From positions 1,426,001-1,490,000 of the forward strand of contig NZ_AP028022.1 in assembly GCF_030296895.1 (NCBI RefSeq): DNA of 64,000 bases. The letters are read 5' to 3'. Positions 34,693 through 45,842 of the stretch are shown piece by piece (position 1 is the stretch's first letter; every line of letters starts with the position of its first letter). Position numbers and translations under genes: made by a program. Source of the stretch: Helicobacter felistomachi. GTDB taxonomy: Bacteria; Campylobacterota; Campylobacteria; Campylobacterales; Helicobacteraceae. The notes beneath the pieces are model-generated. The model saw only the letters and a list, made by a program, of their open reading frames with translations, did no database searches and was not told the origin of the DNA.

Positions 34693-36255
34693 ATGAAAAC
34701 CCTAACCCTTTTTTGCCTCAGCTGTCTATGCTTGTGGGCTAAAGAGGGCGGGACTTTGATTTACGCAAGGGGAGCGGATGGCTCTGGGATGGATCCGGCT
34801 TTGGTTGTAGACGGGGAAAGTTACGCCGCCACTTCTAACATCTATGAAACCCTTGTGCGTTTTAAATACGGCTCTACAGAGATTGAGCCTGCGCTAGCGA
34901 GCAGCTGGGAGATTTCTAAGGACGGACTAACTTACACTTTCCATTTAAGGCATGGTGTTTATTTCCAAACAACTCATTACTGGGACAAAAAGGCCGAATT
35001 GACCGCCAAAGATGTTCTATTTTCTTTCAAGCGGCAAATGGGGCAAGTGCCCTACTACAAGGGGGCGAAGTCCTATGGCTACTGGGCGAGCATGGGCATG
35101 TCTTCGATCATTAAAAAAATTGAAGCCTTAGATGCCTACACCGTGCGTTTCACTCTAAAGCACCCCGAAGCCCCGTTTTTGGCGGATTTGGGGATGGACT
35201 TTTTAAGTGTGCTGAGTGCCGATTACGCCGCCCACTTAAAGAGTCTAAACAAAGAGGACGAACTCACGAGAAAGCCCATAGGCACGGGACCTTTTAAGTT
35301 GGCGACTTGGTTTAGGGACGATAAAATTGTGCTTTTAAAAAACAACGACTACTGGGGTTCTAAAGCGCATTTAGACCGCGTGGTTCTAAGGGTGATCCCT
35401 AATCCTTCTGTGCGCGCTTTGGCGCTGCAGCGAGGTGAGGTGTCGATCATCAGTGCGCCTAACCGCAATGAAATCCCGCATTTGGCAAGCCTGCCCGGGG
35501 TGGCCGTGGATGAAAAACCGGGGCTCTTTGTCACTTGGATGAGTTTAAACTTAGAAAAAAAGCCCTTTGACAACCGCCTCGTGCGCCTAGCCATCAACCA
35601 CGCCATCAACACAAAAGACTATGTCAAAATTGTGTATGAAAACTACGCCACGCCCGCCATCAACTCCATGCCTCCCTCCATGTGGGGCTATAATAAGGAC
35701 ATCCAGCCCTATGGCTACGATTTAAAGCTGGCAAAAGAGTTGTTAGCCAAGGCCGGCTTCCCCCATGGCTTTGAAACCACGCTTTTTACAGCATCCAAAT
35801 ACAATAAGCAAGCGGCGGAGTTTATCCAAGCGCAACTCGCCAAAATCGGCATTCAAGTGAAGATCGAATTTTTTGAGTGGGGGACTTACCTTAAAAAGGT
35901 GGCGATGGGCGAGCATAAAATGGCTTTTAGTGGTTGGAAGGCAGACACGCCGGATCCGGACAACTTTTTATACATTCTGTGGAGCAAAGAGGCGGCGGCA
36001 GAAATCCCTACGCGCAATGGCTCCTTTTATAAGAGCGATGTCTACTCTAAGCTAGTCACAAAAGCCAAATATCTTTCAAGCCAAGCCAAACGCGCCACTC
36101 TTTATCAAAAAGCCCAAGAGGTCTTCCACAACGATGCCCCCTGGGTGCCCCTAGCCTACCCCTACAGCATTGTGGCGCGGCTTAAGAGCGTGCAGGGTTA
36201 TCAAGTGAGCGGAGTGCAGATCAACCGCTTTGTACATGTCTACTTCTCTAAATAA
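34693..36255 (+). CDS. dppA: Dipeptide ABC transporter, periplasmic binding protein
   Basis: Periplasmic SBP of the SBP_bac_5 family that captures dipeptides for import. ATG 34693 ([20 protein letters not shown]) gives a signal peptide cleaved after LWA and a 520-residue precursor. Motifs: [20 protein letters not shown], the [20 protein letters not shown] core, and [20 protein letters not shown]. It heads the dppABCDF operon, right after rpmA as in H. pylori HP0297-HP0298. A frame extending into rpmA exists but the start at 34693 has the signal peptide. Confidence 0.93.
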   Translation: MKTLTLFCLSCLCLWAKEGGTLIYARGADGSGMDPALVVDGESYAATSNIYETLVRFKYGSTEIEPALASSWEISKDGLTYTFHLRHGVYFQTTHYWDKKAELTAKDVLFSFKRQMGQVPYYKGAKSYGYWASMGMSSIIKKIEALDAYTVRFTLKHPEAPFLADLGMDFLSVLSADYAAHLKSLNKEDELTRKPIGTGPFKLATWFRDDKIVLLKNNDYWGSKAHLDRVVLRVIPNPSVRALALQRGEVSIISAPNRNEIPHLASLPGVAVDEKPGLFVTWMSLNLEKKPFDNRLVRLAINHAINTKDYVKIVYENYATPAINSMPPSMWGYNKDIQPYGYDLKLAKELLAKAGFPHGFETTLFTASKYNKQAAEFIQAQLAKIGIQVKIEFFEWGTYLKKVAMGEHKMAFSGWKADTPDPDNFLYILWSKEAAAEIPTRNGSFYKSDVYSKLVTKAKYLSSQAKRATLYQKAQEVFHNDAPWVPLAYPYSIVARLKSVQGYQVSGVQINRFVHVYFSK

Positions 36256-36257
36256 CA

Positions 36258-37262
36258 ATGTTGCTTTTTTTGCTCAAACGGCTTTTGTGGACGATTCCCA
36301 CCCTGTTTGGGGTGAGTGTTTTGGTTTTTTCTATGGTGCATTTAGTCCCGGGCGATCCAGCCCTTGTGATTTTGGGCGAGCATGCCAATAAAGAGGCGAT
36401 CGAGGCCTTAAGGGAGCAAATGGGCTTAAACAAGCCCCTACTAGAGCAATACCTAAGCTACATGGGGCATATCTTGCACGGGGATTTAGACACTTCTTTG
36501 GTGTCTGGCGAGAGTGTGTTAGAAGCCTTTTTGCAACGCTTTCCGGCGACTTTAGAGCTGTCTTTAAGTGCCTTGTTTATTGCGATCGTTGTGGGGCTGG
36601 CTACGGGCATCATCGCCGCCATTAAACGCTATAGTTTGTTTGATAATTTAAGCATGGGTTTTGCGCTTGCTGGAGTGAGCATGCCCGTCTTTTGGCTAGG
36701 GCTGTTGCTCATCTATTTTTTCAGCGTGAAGTTGGGCTGGTTTCCCGTCTTTGGGCGGCTTAACGATGCCTACTACTTAGACGGACCCACGGGATTTTAT
36801 TTGATCGATAGCCTCATTGCCGGCAATTTGCCCGCCTTTTGGGATGCACTGCGCCATTTAGCCTTGCCCAGCATTGCCCTAGCCACGATCCCCACCGCCA
36901 TCATCGCGCGCATGACCCGTGCGAGCATGCTCGAGGTTTTGCAAGAGGACTATGTCCGCACCGCACAGGCGAAGGGTTGCCCCCCTTGGCGTGTGGTGTT
37001 GATCCACACTTTAAGAAACGCCCTAATCCCCGTTACCACCGTGGTAGGGCTCATGCTGGCTGGGCTTTTGGCTGGAAGCATCCTCACCGAAACCACTTTT
37101 TCGTGGCCGGGCGTGGGGCGCTGGATGGTCAATGCCCTCAATCAAAGGGATTTTCCCATCATCCAATCCTCAAGCCTGATTGTGGCGGTGATTTTCGTGG
37201 GGGCGAATTTGGTCGTGGATCTTCTCTACGCCTTCATCAATCCGCAGATTAGGCTAAGTTAA
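36258..37262 (+). CDS. dppB: Dipeptide ABC transporter permease DppB
   Basis: Inner-membrane permease of 334 residues with six hydrophobic segments. The N-terminal segment LLFLLKRLLWTIPTLFGVSV is the OppB/DppB signature, followed by HLVPGDPALVIL. The EAA loop that contacts the ATPase is MLEVLQEDYVRTAQAKGCPP and the end is FVGANLVVDLLYAFINPQIR. ATG 36258 is 3 bases after dppA; the stop codon overlaps the dppC ATG (TAATG). Confidence 0.95.
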   Translation: MLLFLLKRLLWTIPTLFGVSVLVFSMVHLVPGDPALVILGEHANKEAIEALREQMGLNKPLLEQYLSYMGHILHGDLDTSLVSGESVLEAFLQRFPATLELSLSALFIAIVVGLATGIIAAIKRYSLFDNLSMGFALAGVSMPVFWLGLLLIYFFSVKLGWFPVFGRLNDAYYLDGPTGFYLIDSLIAGNLPAFWDALRHLALPSIALATIPTAIIARMTRASMLEVLQEDYVRTAQAKGCPPWRVVLIHTLRNALIPVTTVVGLMLAGLLAGSILTETTFSWPGVGRWMVNALNQRDFPIIQSSSLIVAVIFVGANLVVDLLYAFINPQIRLS

Positions 37263-38116
37263 TGGAGCGTTTCAAGACCTTTTGGGAGAATTTTAAGCAA
37301 AACAAAGCCGGTTTAGTCGGGCTGTTTTTGCTAGTGGTTTTGGTGATCTGTGCGCTCTTTGCCCCGATCTTAGCCCCCTATGATCCCACTTTGCAAGACG
37401 CAAAAACACGGCTTGTGGTGCCCTTCTTTATAGAGGGGGGCAGTGGCACGCACTGGCTAGGCACGGACGATTTAGGGCGCGACATTCTCTCCCGCCTGCT
37501 CTATGGGGCGCGCATTTCTTTAACCATTGGTGTCGTCGCGGTGGGGATTGCCGTGTTCTTTGGGGTCATTTTTGGGCTTTTGGCGGGGTATTTTGGTGCT
37601 TTGGCGGACATGCTGATCATGCGTTTCATGGATTTAATGCTCTCCTTGCCCTCTATTTTGCTCATCATCATCGTGGTGGCGATCTTAGGTCCCTCTCTTA
37701 CCAATGCCATGCTCGCTATTGGGATTGTGGGCGTGCCCGGGTTTGCCCGCATTGTGCGCGCCAGCGTCTTAGCCGAAAAGCAAAAAGAATACACCCAAGC
37801 GTCTAAACTCAACGGCTCTTCGCATTTGCGCTTAATGTTCGTGGTGATCTTGCCTAATTGCACCGCCCCCATCATCGTGCAAGCTACGATGGGGCTTGCC
37901 GGAGCCATCTTAGAGGCGGCGGGTTTAAGCTTTTTGGGGCTAGGGGCGCAACCGCCCAGCCCCGAGTGGGGCGCGATGCTCATGGACGCTTTGCAGTTCA
38001 TCACCACTTCACCATGGACTTTGGTGTTCTCCGGGTGCATGATTTTCTTAACCGTGATGGGCTTTAACCTTGTGGGTGATGCGATCATGGACGCGCTCGA
38101 TCCTAAAAGGGCTTAG
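37262..38116 (+). CDS. dppC: Dipeptide ABC transporter permease DppC
   Basis: Second permease subunit, 284 residues. It has the OppC_N segment (FWENFKQNKAGLVGLFLLVV), the typical HWLGTDDLGRDILSRLLYGA, and an EAA loop ASVLAEKQKEYTQASKLNGS, then LGLGAQPPSPEWGAML and the closing DAIMDALDPKRA. It is translationally coupled to dppB and is followed by dppD two bases after the stop. Confidence 0.95.
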   Translation: MERFKTFWENFKQNKAGLVGLFLLVVLVICALFAPILAPYDPTLQDAKTRLVVPFFIEGGSGTHWLGTDDLGRDILSRLLYGARISLTIGVVAVGIAVFFGVIFGLLAGYFGALADMLIMRFMDLMLSLPSILLIIIVVAILGPSLTNAMLAIGIVGVPGFARIVRASVLAEKQKEYTQASKLNGSSHLRLMFVVILPNCTAPIIVQATMGLAGAILEAAGLSFLGLGAQPPSPEWGAMLMDALQFITTSPWTLVFSGCMIFLTVMGFNLVGDAIMDALDPKRA

Positions 38117-38117
38117 T

Positions 38118-38975
38118 GTGGCAAATCTCTTAGAAGTCATAGACTTACAAACCTACTTTTCCACCAAGCACGGACTGGTTAAAGCGGTGGATGGGGTGAG
38201 CTTTTCTGTCGCCCCCGGGCAAACTGTGTGCTTAGTGGGCGAAAGCGGAAGTGGCAAGAGCATGAGCGCGTGGTCTGTCATGGGGCTTGTCAAACCCCCG
38301 GGCAAGGTCGTGGGCGGGCAGATCCTTTTTAAGGGGCAAAATCTTTTAGAGTTTAGCCCTAAACAAATGCGGGCTCTGCGGGGCAGCCAAATTGGCATGG
38401 TTTTTCAAGAGCCCATGACAAGCCTAAATCCCAGTTACACCATTGGCTTTCAAGTCGCCGAGGTCTTTAAAATCCACCAGCCCACCCTAAACGCGGCGCA
38501 AGTGAAAGAAAAAACCATGCAAGCTTTGGGGCAAGTGGGGCTTGGAGCGGATAAATTCAACGCCTATCCCTTTAACTTGAGCGGAGGGCAGCGCCAAAGG
38601 GTGGTGATCGCCATGGCGATGGCGTGTGCGCCGGATTTACTCATTGCCGATGAGCCCACCACCGCCCTAGATGTCACGATCCAGGCTCAAATCCTAGATT
38701 TAATGCAAGGCCTGCAAAAAAGCAAACAAATGGCCATGCTGTTCATCACGCATGATTTGGGTGTGGTCGCACAACTTGCCGATGTCGTGGTTGTGCTTTA
38801 CAAGGGCGAGGTGGTGGAGAAAGCGAGCGCAAAAGACTTATTTAACGATCCACGCCACCCCTACACAAGGGCACTACTAGAGGCAATCCCCAAGCCGGGG
38901 CAACGCAAGGTGCGTCTAGCCAGCGTGGATGAAAACATCAATTACCTAGACTTCCCCAAAGAGATCCGATGCTAA
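38118..38975 (+). CDS. dppD: Dipeptide ABC transporter ATP-binding protein DppD
   Basis: ATPase subunit of 285 residues from GTG 38118, chosen because it directly follows the dppC stop. Walker A is GESGSGKS, the Q loop [14 protein letters not shown], signature LSGGQRQRV, Walker [15 protein letters not shown] and H loop FITHDLG. The C-terminal oligopeptide-transporter extension ([19 protein letters not shown]) is present. The end overlaps dppF by 7 bases. Confidence 0.95.
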   Translation: MANLLEVIDLQTYFSTKHGLVKAVDGVSFSVAPGQTVCLVGESGSGKSMSAWSVMGLVKPPGKVVGGQILFKGQNLLEFSPKQMRALRGSQIGMVFQEPMTSLNPSYTIGFQVAEVFKIHQPTLNAAQVKEKTMQALGQVGLGADKFNAYPFNLSGGQRQRVVIAMAMACAPDLLIADEPTTALDVTIQAQILDLMQGLQKSKQMAMLFITHDLGVVAQLADVVVVLYKGEVVEKASAKDLFNDPRHPYTRALLEAIPKPGQRKVRLASVDENINYLDFPKEIRC

Positions 38976-39739
38976 GAGCAGAAAATCTTAAAAAATCCTA
39001 TGGGGCGTTTGAGGTGCTCAAAGGAATCAACTTCACCCTAAATCCGCAAGAAATCCTAAGTCTCGTGGGCGAGAGTGGGTGTGGCAAGAGCACGGCGGCT
39101 AAAATTTGTGTCGGGATGCACCCAGCCAGCGCAGGCGAGGTGTTCTTTGAGGGCAAGCCTTTAAGCAAATTTAGAGCAAAAGAGTGGCGTGCTTACCGTC
39201 AAAGCGTGCAAATGGTGTTTCAAGACCCCTACTCTAGCTTGAACCCGCGCTGGCGTATCCAAGACATCATCGCCGAGCCCTTGCTGTTAAACACGAATTT
39301 AAGCAAGAGTGAAAGGCGTAAACGGGTGCTAGAAATCATGGCGCAAACGGGGCTGAAAGAAGAGTGGGCGGCAAGGTATCCACACCAATTCTCCGGCGGG
39401 CAACGCCAAAGGGTGGGGATTGCAAGGGCACTGATTTTACACCCCAAAGTGCTCATTTGCGATGAGCCCGTGTCCGCTTTAGATGTGTCGATCCAAGCGC
39501 AGATTTTAAACTTGCTCTTGGATTTGCAAGCCCAGCTGGGTTTAAGCTATCTTTTCATCAGCCACGATTTGGGCGTGGTGGAGCACATCAGCGATCGCAT
39601 TTTGGTGATGGAGGGGGGCGTGATTGTGGAAGAGGGCAGCACAGAGAGTGTGTTAAGTGCCCCCAAGCACCCCTACACCAAGAAGCTTTTAAACGCCATC
39701 CCCCACCTAGATAAAATGTTGCAACGCTTTCAAGACTAA
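38969..39739 (+). CDS. dppF: Dipeptide ABC transporter ATP-binding protein DppF
   Basis: Second ATPase subunit, 256 residues. Walker A GESGCGKS, Q loop VFQDPYSSLNPRWR, signature [13 protein letters not shown], Walker B VLICDEPVSALDVS, H loop ISHDLGVV, and the HPYTKKLLNAIPH tail. Starts inside the end of dppD. obg follows 14 bases later on the same strand, as in H. pylori. Confidence 0.95.
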   Translation: MLRAENLKKSYGAFEVLKGINFTLNPQEILSLVGESGCGKSTAAKICVGMHPASAGEVFFEGKPLSKFRAKEWRAYRQSVQMVFQDPYSSLNPRWRIQDIIAEPLLLNTNLSKSERRKRVLEIMAQTGLKEEWAARYPHQFSGGQRQRVGIARALILHPKVLICDEPVSALDVSIQAQILNLLLDLQAQLGLSYLFISHDLGVVEHISDRILVMEGGVIVEEGSTESVLSAPKHPYTKKLLNAIPHLDKMLQRFQD

Positions 39740-39753
39740 AGGATTTCATTTAA

Positions 39754-40719
39754 ATGTTTGTAGATTGTGTGGAGATCACCGCCACTTCGGGCAAGGGCGG
39801 ACCGGGCTGTGTGAGCTTTAGACGGGAGAAATTCGTCATGGAGGGCGGACCGGATGGGGGCGATGGGGGCGATGGGGGCGATATTGTCTTTAAAGTGGAT
39901 AGCAATAGCGACACCTTAAGTGCCTTTAGGGGCAAGAAGCACTACAAGGCACAAAATGGCGCGCCCGGGGGGCCTAAAAATTGCAGCGGCAAGCGGGGGC
40001 AGGATTTAATCATTTCTATCCCCCCGGGCACACAGATTTTTAACAGCGACACGGGGGAGTTGCTTTGCGACTTGATAGAGAGTGGGACGCAAACGACCTT
40101 ATTAAAAGGGGGTAAGGGGGGGCTTGGCAATGTCCGCTTTAAGAGCGCGTCCAAACAACGCCCCACCTACGCCCAAAAGGGCATTGCCGGCACGAGTTTA
40201 AACTTACGCCTAGAGCTTAAACTCATCGCCCATGTGGGCTTAGTGGGCTTTCCAAATGCGGGTAAAAGCACGCTCATTAGTGTGCTCTCCAACGCCCGCC
40301 CTAAAATCGCCCCCTACGCCTTCACCACCTTAATCCCCAATTTAGGCGTGGTGCAAGCCGGGCAGTTTCAAGAGTTTGTGATGGCAGACATTCCGGGGAT
40401 CATTTCAGGGGCGAGCGAGGGCAAGGGTTTGGGGCTAGATTTCTTACGCCACTTGGAACGCACCAAGTTTTTACTCTTTGTGTTAGACATGACTTATGAT
40501 ATACACGAGCAATACACACAACTACGCCACGAATTAGCCCGTTTTTCTAGCGCACTCGCCCAAAGGGATTTTGGCGTGGCTTTAAACAAAATGGATACGG
40601 GGCAAGTGGCTGAGTTTCACGCCCCAAATGCCCGTTTCGTGTTGCCCATTTCCGCCGCCACCACTGAGAACACGGGGCAGTTGTTGCAACTTCTAGCCCA
40701 AGCCTTGCAACTGGCTTGA
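39754..40719 (+). CDS. obg: GTPase Obg (CgtA)
   Basis: Essential GTPase for 50S ribosome assembly and stress control. It has 321 residues. The N-terminal Obg fold is glycine-rich ([33 protein letters not shown]). The G domain has G1 [12 protein letters not shown]2 [12 protein letters not shown]3 ADIPGI, G4 ALNKMD and G5 PISAAT. It is shorter than many Obg proteins because it lacks the C-terminal OCT domain. The stop overlaps the ribF ATG (TGATG). Confidence 0.96.
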   Translation: MFVDCVEITATSGKGGPGCVSFRREKFVMEGGPDGGDGGDGGDIVFKVDSNSDTLSAFRGKKHYKAQNGAPGGPKNCSGKRGQDLIISIPPGTQIFNSDTGELLCDLIESGTQTTLLKGGKGGLGNVRFKSASKQRPTYAQKGIAGTSLNLRLELKLIAHVGLVGFPNAGKSTLISVLSNARPKIAPYAFTTLIPNLGVVQAGQFQEFVMADIPGIISGASEGKGLGLDFLRHLERTKFLLFVLDMTYDIHEQYTQLRHELARFSSALAQRDFGVALNKMDTGQVAEFHAPNARFVLPISAATTENTGQLLQLLAQALQLA

Positions 40720-41589
40720 TGCTAGACTTTTTAGCCCCCGACTTCTTAGATAACACCAGTACAAGCCTAGCCATCGGCAAGTTTGACGGCGTGCATTTGG
40801 CACACCAACAGCTCTTAGGCTTGCTAGATTCCAAGGGAGCGGTGTTGGTGGTGGATTGGCAGAGGGCTAAAGAGGTGCTGACTTCCTTTAATGAACGCAC
40901 ACGCTTGTTGCAAGGATATGCCGATCGGGTGTATTTCTTGCCCCTAGAGCAGGTTTGTACGCTCTTGCCGGACGCATTTTGTAGGCTTTTATTGTCTCAA
41001 TGTCCGCATTTGCAAAAAGTCGTGGTGGGCTATGATTTTAAATTTGGGGCACAAAGAAGCGGGGACACTCAAACTTTAAAAGCCCTACTACCCCCGAAAA
41101 TCCGCCTAGAGGTCATGCCGGCGTTTAAAATCAAGGGCATGGCCTTGCACGCACGGCATATCAGGGCGTGCATTAAAAGGGGCGAAGTGGCGTTAGCCAC
41201 ACAATTTCTCACCCGCCCCTTTAGTCTAGAGGGGGTGGTGATCTCAGGGCAGCACTTAGGCAGTGTCGCCCTTTATCCCACGCTCAACATGGAAATCCCC
41301 CCCCACGCCTTACTGCCCGCCTTTGGGGTGTATGCCGTGCGGGTCAAATTCCCTAACAACCCGGCGCATTTTGAGGGCGTGAGCTTTTTAGGCGAACGCC
41401 TTAGCACAGACAGACACCTAGCCCTAGAAACCCACATTTTAAACGCCCAAATCCACACCCCCCCTTTCTATGCAAATCTCTTTTATCCAAAAGATACGCG
41501 ACAACGCCTTTTTTGACAATTTGCAAGAGCTCAAAATGCAAATTAGCACTGACATAGACAGGGCAAAAACCCTCTTAAAGCCCGAGTAA
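40719..41589 (+). pseudogene. ribF: Bifunctional riboflavin kinase/FAD synthetase RibF, frameshifted near the 3' end
   Basis: Makes FMN and FAD from riboflavin. ATG 40719 overlaps the obg stop. The FAD synthetase half has AIGKFDGVHLAHQQLL and VVVGYDFKFGAQRSGD; the kinase half has SLEGVVISGQHLGSVALYPT (a G-x-x-x-G-x-x-x-x-x-P-T loop) and LALETHILNA. At a C7 run (41458-41464) the frame leaves the family and would stop at 41516. With 6 bases it continues to the standard RibF end, SFIQKIRDNAFFDNLQELKM, stopping at 41589 for about 290 residues, near the H. pylori length. RibF is essential, so the extra C is probably a sequencing error or affects only the tail. Confidence 0.88.
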
Positions 41590-41601
41590 GAGCAAGTTTG
41601 T

Positions 41602-41607
41602 TAGAAT
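41602..41607 (+). promoter_or_regulatory. -10 box for tktA
   Basis: GTTTGTTAGAATAG contains TAGAAT 27 bases before the tktA ATG, just after the corrected ribF stop. Confidence 0.5.
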
Positions 41608-41634
41608 AGCCCCTATTTTCACTAAAGGCATTTT

Positions 41635-43546
41635 ATGGACTCCAAAGACATCTCCACTCTAGAAAAAATGGCAACCACTCTGCGCTTTTTGTGTGCCGAC
41701 ATGGTGCAAGAGGCCAACAGCGGACATCCCGGTGTGGCGATGGGTTTAGCCGATGTGGCGGTGGTGCTAAGCCAGCATGTGCGCTTAAACCCTAAAAACC
41801 CCAAGTGGCTAGGCAGGGACCGCCTTGTCTTTAGCGGAGGGCATGCGAGTGCGTTGGTGTATGCGCTCTTGCATTTATGGGGCTTTGATTTGAGCCTAGA
41901 GGATTTAAAAGCCTTTAGACAGCTACACTCGCTCACCCCGGGGCATCCTGAATACAAGCACACCGCAGGCATAGAGGTCACCACAGGTCCGCTAGGGCAG
42001 GGCTTTGCCAACGCCATAGGCTTTGCAATTGCGGGCAAAATGGCACAGGACTTGCTAGGGCAGGCGTTTAGCCACAAGGTTTATTGTCTATGTGGGGACG
42101 GGGATTTACAAGAGGGGGTCAGCTATGAGAGCGCGTCCTTAGCCGGGCATTTGGGGCTAGACAATCTCATAGTGCTTTACGACAGCAATGCCATCACCAT
42201 TGAGGGGGACATCCATTTAGCCTTTAGCGAAAATGTCCGCTTGCGTTTTGAGGCGCAGGGGTGGGCGGTGCTTGAGTGCCAAGGGCATGACTTCTTAGAC
42301 ATTGATAAAGCCTTAAACACCGCTAAAAGCAGCGACAAGCCGACTTTAATCATCGCCCACACCACGATTGGCAAGGGGGCGCTAGAGCTAGAGGGCAGTG
42401 CCAAGACGCATGGCGCGCCTTTGGGGGCTGAAGTGTTGAAGAAAGCCAAAGAGGCTGTGGGCTGGGATCACCCCCCCTTTTATATCCCCGAAGAAGTTGC
42501 CCTAAATTTTCGCATGCAAAGAGGGGAGGCACAAGAAAAGCTTTGGGAGCAAGCTTTAAGCCCTGAGATAAAAGAGAAAATCGCCCATTTGCAAGCCAAA
42601 GACTTTAGCCAAGTGGCTTACCCTGCGTTTGAGCTAGGGCAAAAATGCGCCACAAGGGCAAGCAATGGGGCGATTTTAAACGCCATCAGCCAAGCGTATT
42701 TGGGCTTTGTGGGGGGCAGTGCCGATTTAGCCCCGTCTAACAACACCCGTTTAAAAGAGGGGGGGGATTTTTTAAAGGGCGTGTGTGGGCGTAATTTGCA
42801 CTTTGGCATCAGAGAGCACGCCATGGGGGCGATTTGTAATGGGATTTCTAATCACGGCTTGTTTGTGCCCTTTTGTGCGACCTTTTTTGTCTTTAGCGAC
42901 TATTTAAGCCCGTCCTTACGCCTAAGTGCGCTCATGCAAAATCAAGTCTATTACATTTTCACGCATGACAGCATCGGCGTGGGCGAGGACGGGGCGACCC
43001 ACCAGCCCATAGAGCAGTTAAGCCACTTAAGGGCGATCCCTCATTTTGAAGTCTACCGCCCTATGGACGCACACGAAAATGTCTTATGCTGGCAAGTGGC
43101 GTTAAAACGGGGCAAGAGTGCCGCCTTTGTGCTCTCTAGGCAGGATTTAGAAGTGGCAAGCACGGCTAGTTTAGAGCAGGTGCAAAGGGGGGGGTATGTC
43201 TTGCAAAAAAGCACCAAGTCCATACAAATTAGCCTACTGGCAAGCGGGAGTGAGGTTGTGCCTTGCTTAAAAGCCCTTGCCCTTTTAGAGGCTCAAGGGA
43301 TCGGGGCGCAGGTGGTGAGCGTGCCTTGTTTTGATCTCTTGTTGCAACAAGAATCAGAGTATTTAAACACGCTCTTAGTGGGGGCTGTTTTGGCTGTGGA
43401 GGCAAGCAGGGGGCTGGAGTGGTTTAGATTAGCTGATGGCGTGCTTGGCATGGAGAGTTTTGGGTGCTCGGGCAAGGGGGGATTTGTTTAAACATTTTGG
43501 GTTCAGCCCTGAAAATATCGCCAACAAGGCTAAGGCGTTGCTATGA
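41635..43546 (+). pseudogene. tktA: Transketolase, frameshifted in the last codons
   Basis: ThDP enzyme of the non-oxidative pentose phosphate pathway. It has 618 residues as read, or about 636 repaired. Motifs: ANSGHPGVAMGLADVAVVL (N-terminal signature), TPGHPEY, the ThDP motif CGDGDLQEGVSYESASLAGH-type GDG...N (LIVLYDSN), RASNGAILNAI, GIREHAMGAI with the catalytic Glu, and THDSIGVGEDGATHQPIE. A G6 run (43476-43481) ends the frame at GKGGFV; five or eight would give DLFKHFGFSPENIANKAKAL, the normal C-terminus, with its stop overlapping the addB ATG. Only the last 20 residues are affected, so activity might survive. Confidence 0.92.
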
Positions 43547-45842
43547 AAGAGCCCCTGTATGTCTTTAGCCACCAAAGGGCGTGTAAGGCGTTTTTAGCCA
43601 AGCAACCCGATGGCTTTTTGCCTCCCACTTTAAGCGCAAAAGACTTTTACGACCAAGTAAGCTATGTCCCAAACTTTGCCAAAATCCCTAAAGGCGTGCG
43701 CCAACTTCTCTTGGCTAATGCCATTGAAAGGGTGCTTAAAGACTTGCCCGAAAAAGAAAACCATTTATTGGTCTTTGAGCGTAGTTTTTTGGGCTATTTA
43801 GAGAGCAGTAACTTTGTGGGGCGCTTTTTCAATGAGCTGGCTAAATTTGATTTAGACATTTTTGCCATCCAAGAGCGCGACATTTACGGCGACTACACCC
43901 ACCATTTAGAGGTGCTCGAAAACATTTACACCCACTACACTACACAGCTAAAAGAGCTGGGCTTTTACGACCCCATTTTGCGCCTAAAGCCTGAGATCAT
44001 CCCACAAGTCTTACAAAAGTTTTTAAGGATTGAGTTTTATTTAGGCGGGTCGTTGAACCTTTACGAGCAGAAATTACTCTTTGATATGGGGTCGTTTGTG
44101 CCTATTTTCTTGCACTTTAGCGTGGACCGCTACAATCAAAGGTTTTTAGACTTTTTGCACTTAGAGCTTAAAGAAGACCACCGCTATAAAATTGACTTGC
44201 AGGCCTTGCTAAAGGGTGAGAACCCCATGATACAGAGCACCCCCAAACCTCTCACAAAAAATATCAAAATCCACCACTTCAACACCCGTTTAGAACAAGT
44301 TGGGCTTGCTTTAGCCAAAGTGCAAGAGTGGCTAGAAGCCGGTTTAGAGCCTACGAAGCTAGCCATCATCACCCCCGATTCGAGCCTCACCGCCCATTTG
44401 CACCTATTAGACACACAGAGAAATTTAAACTTCGCCCACGGGCAAAATGTTAAATGGGTGTATCAAGACTACTTTGAAGCCCTAAAAAACTTGCAGCCCA
44501 CCCCCAACACGCCCCCCTAGAAGATTTAAACGCGCAATGTTTAGCCCTTTTAGAGCAATTAAACGCCCCTAGTGCCTTGCAAGACTTCCACCAAGAGTTT
44601 TACAGCGCACACTTTAAGGTGCAAGAGATTTTGTCTAGCTACACCTTTGCCGATTGGATGGAGCTTTACACCCGTGCACTCAAAGAACAGAGAGTGGACG
44701 ACACTACAGGGGGTAAAGTCAAGGTTTTAGATGTCTTAGAGTGCCGCGGGCTAGAGTTTGACAAGGTCGTTATTTTAGATTTCACCGACAAACTCGTGCC
44801 CAATTTGGGCGATTACGACCTTTTTTTAAACAGCAAGATCCGCGCGCACTTAAACATACCTACCTTAAAAGACAAACAGAACCTACAAAAGCACTACTAC
44901 TACCAAATCCTGCAAAACAGCCAAGAGGTGGATATTGCCTACCACAGCGCAAACGACGCCACCCACTCTAAAATGCTCTTAGAGCTCGGGCTTGAGGGGC
45001 AAATTCAAGAGGGGGCGTTTGCCCTTTTTCCGCCTGAAAACAAGCACCCCTACACCGAGGACACTTGCATGGCAAAAATCCCGCCCAGCTTCACCTTCAG
45101 TGCCACGAAATTGAACGATTTTCTCATCTGTCCTAGGCGTTTTTACTTGCACTATTTACAAGGGCTCATCCCCCCCCAAGATAAGGGCGTCAATTTAGGC
45201 TCATTCTTGCATACCCTGTTAAAGAACCACTACACGAACAACCCCGCCACCCCCATCACTGCTGAGGACCTATTAGAGCTCGCCCCCCTTGAACTGACAA
45301 CATGGCAAGAGATGAGCCCCTTAGAGCACTTAAGCTTTCAAGTGGCAGTGGATAAAATGAAAAACTTCTTTAAAAGGGAACAAGAAAGATTAATGCATGG
45401 GCGGGTGTTTGCGTGTGAAAAGCCCTTTAGCTTTGCCTTTGAAGGCTTTGTCTTAAGGGGGCAAATCGATCGCATAGATGCGCTTAATGATGGCTCGTAT
45501 GCGCTCATTGACTATAAGTTTAAAAATGCCAAAGATTTAAAGCCCGACAGCCTAGATGGTGTAGAAACCAGCCAAGATTTCCAATTAAGCCTATACGCTT
45601 TGGCGATGGCAAATGAGCTAGGCAGTGCCCCTTTAGAAGCGTCCTTTTACAGCTTAAAAGAGGGGGAACTCAAAACAGAGAGTGCTGAGGTTTTACACGC
45701 CAAACAAGAACGGCTAAAGGGGATTTTAAACGCCTTTAAGCAACCCCTAGACTTTGTTAAGAACCCTAGCAAGAAAAATTGTCAGTATTGTGCCTATCAA
45801 GACATTTGCGGAGTGGAGTATCAAGAAAGGAAGGGCTATTAA
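43543..45842 (+). pseudogene. addB: AddB helicase/nuclease subunit, frameshifted in the middle
   Basis: Subunit of the AddAB helicase-nuclease that processes double-strand breaks for RecA. The first part (43543-44520) is the degenerate helicase region, starting MKEPLYVFSHQRACKAFLAK. It ends at a C6 run (44512-44517); with 7 or 4 bases it continues EDLNAQCLALLEQLNAPSAL into the second part. That part holds the UvrD-like LDVLECRGLEFDKVVILDF and the C-terminal PD-(D/E)xK nuclease: RGQIDRIDALNDG, YALIDYKFKN (catalytic D and K), QLSLYALAMANE, and a CQYCAYQDIC cluster like the iron-sulfur cysteines of AddB. Combined length is about 766. Position after tktA matches H. pylori HP1088-HP1089. Confidence 0.88.

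Noticed and set aside
36839-37252. 137-codon His-rich frame inside dppB
   Set aside because: Alternate frame of an undamaged permease; His/Pro-rich composition is an artefact of frame.
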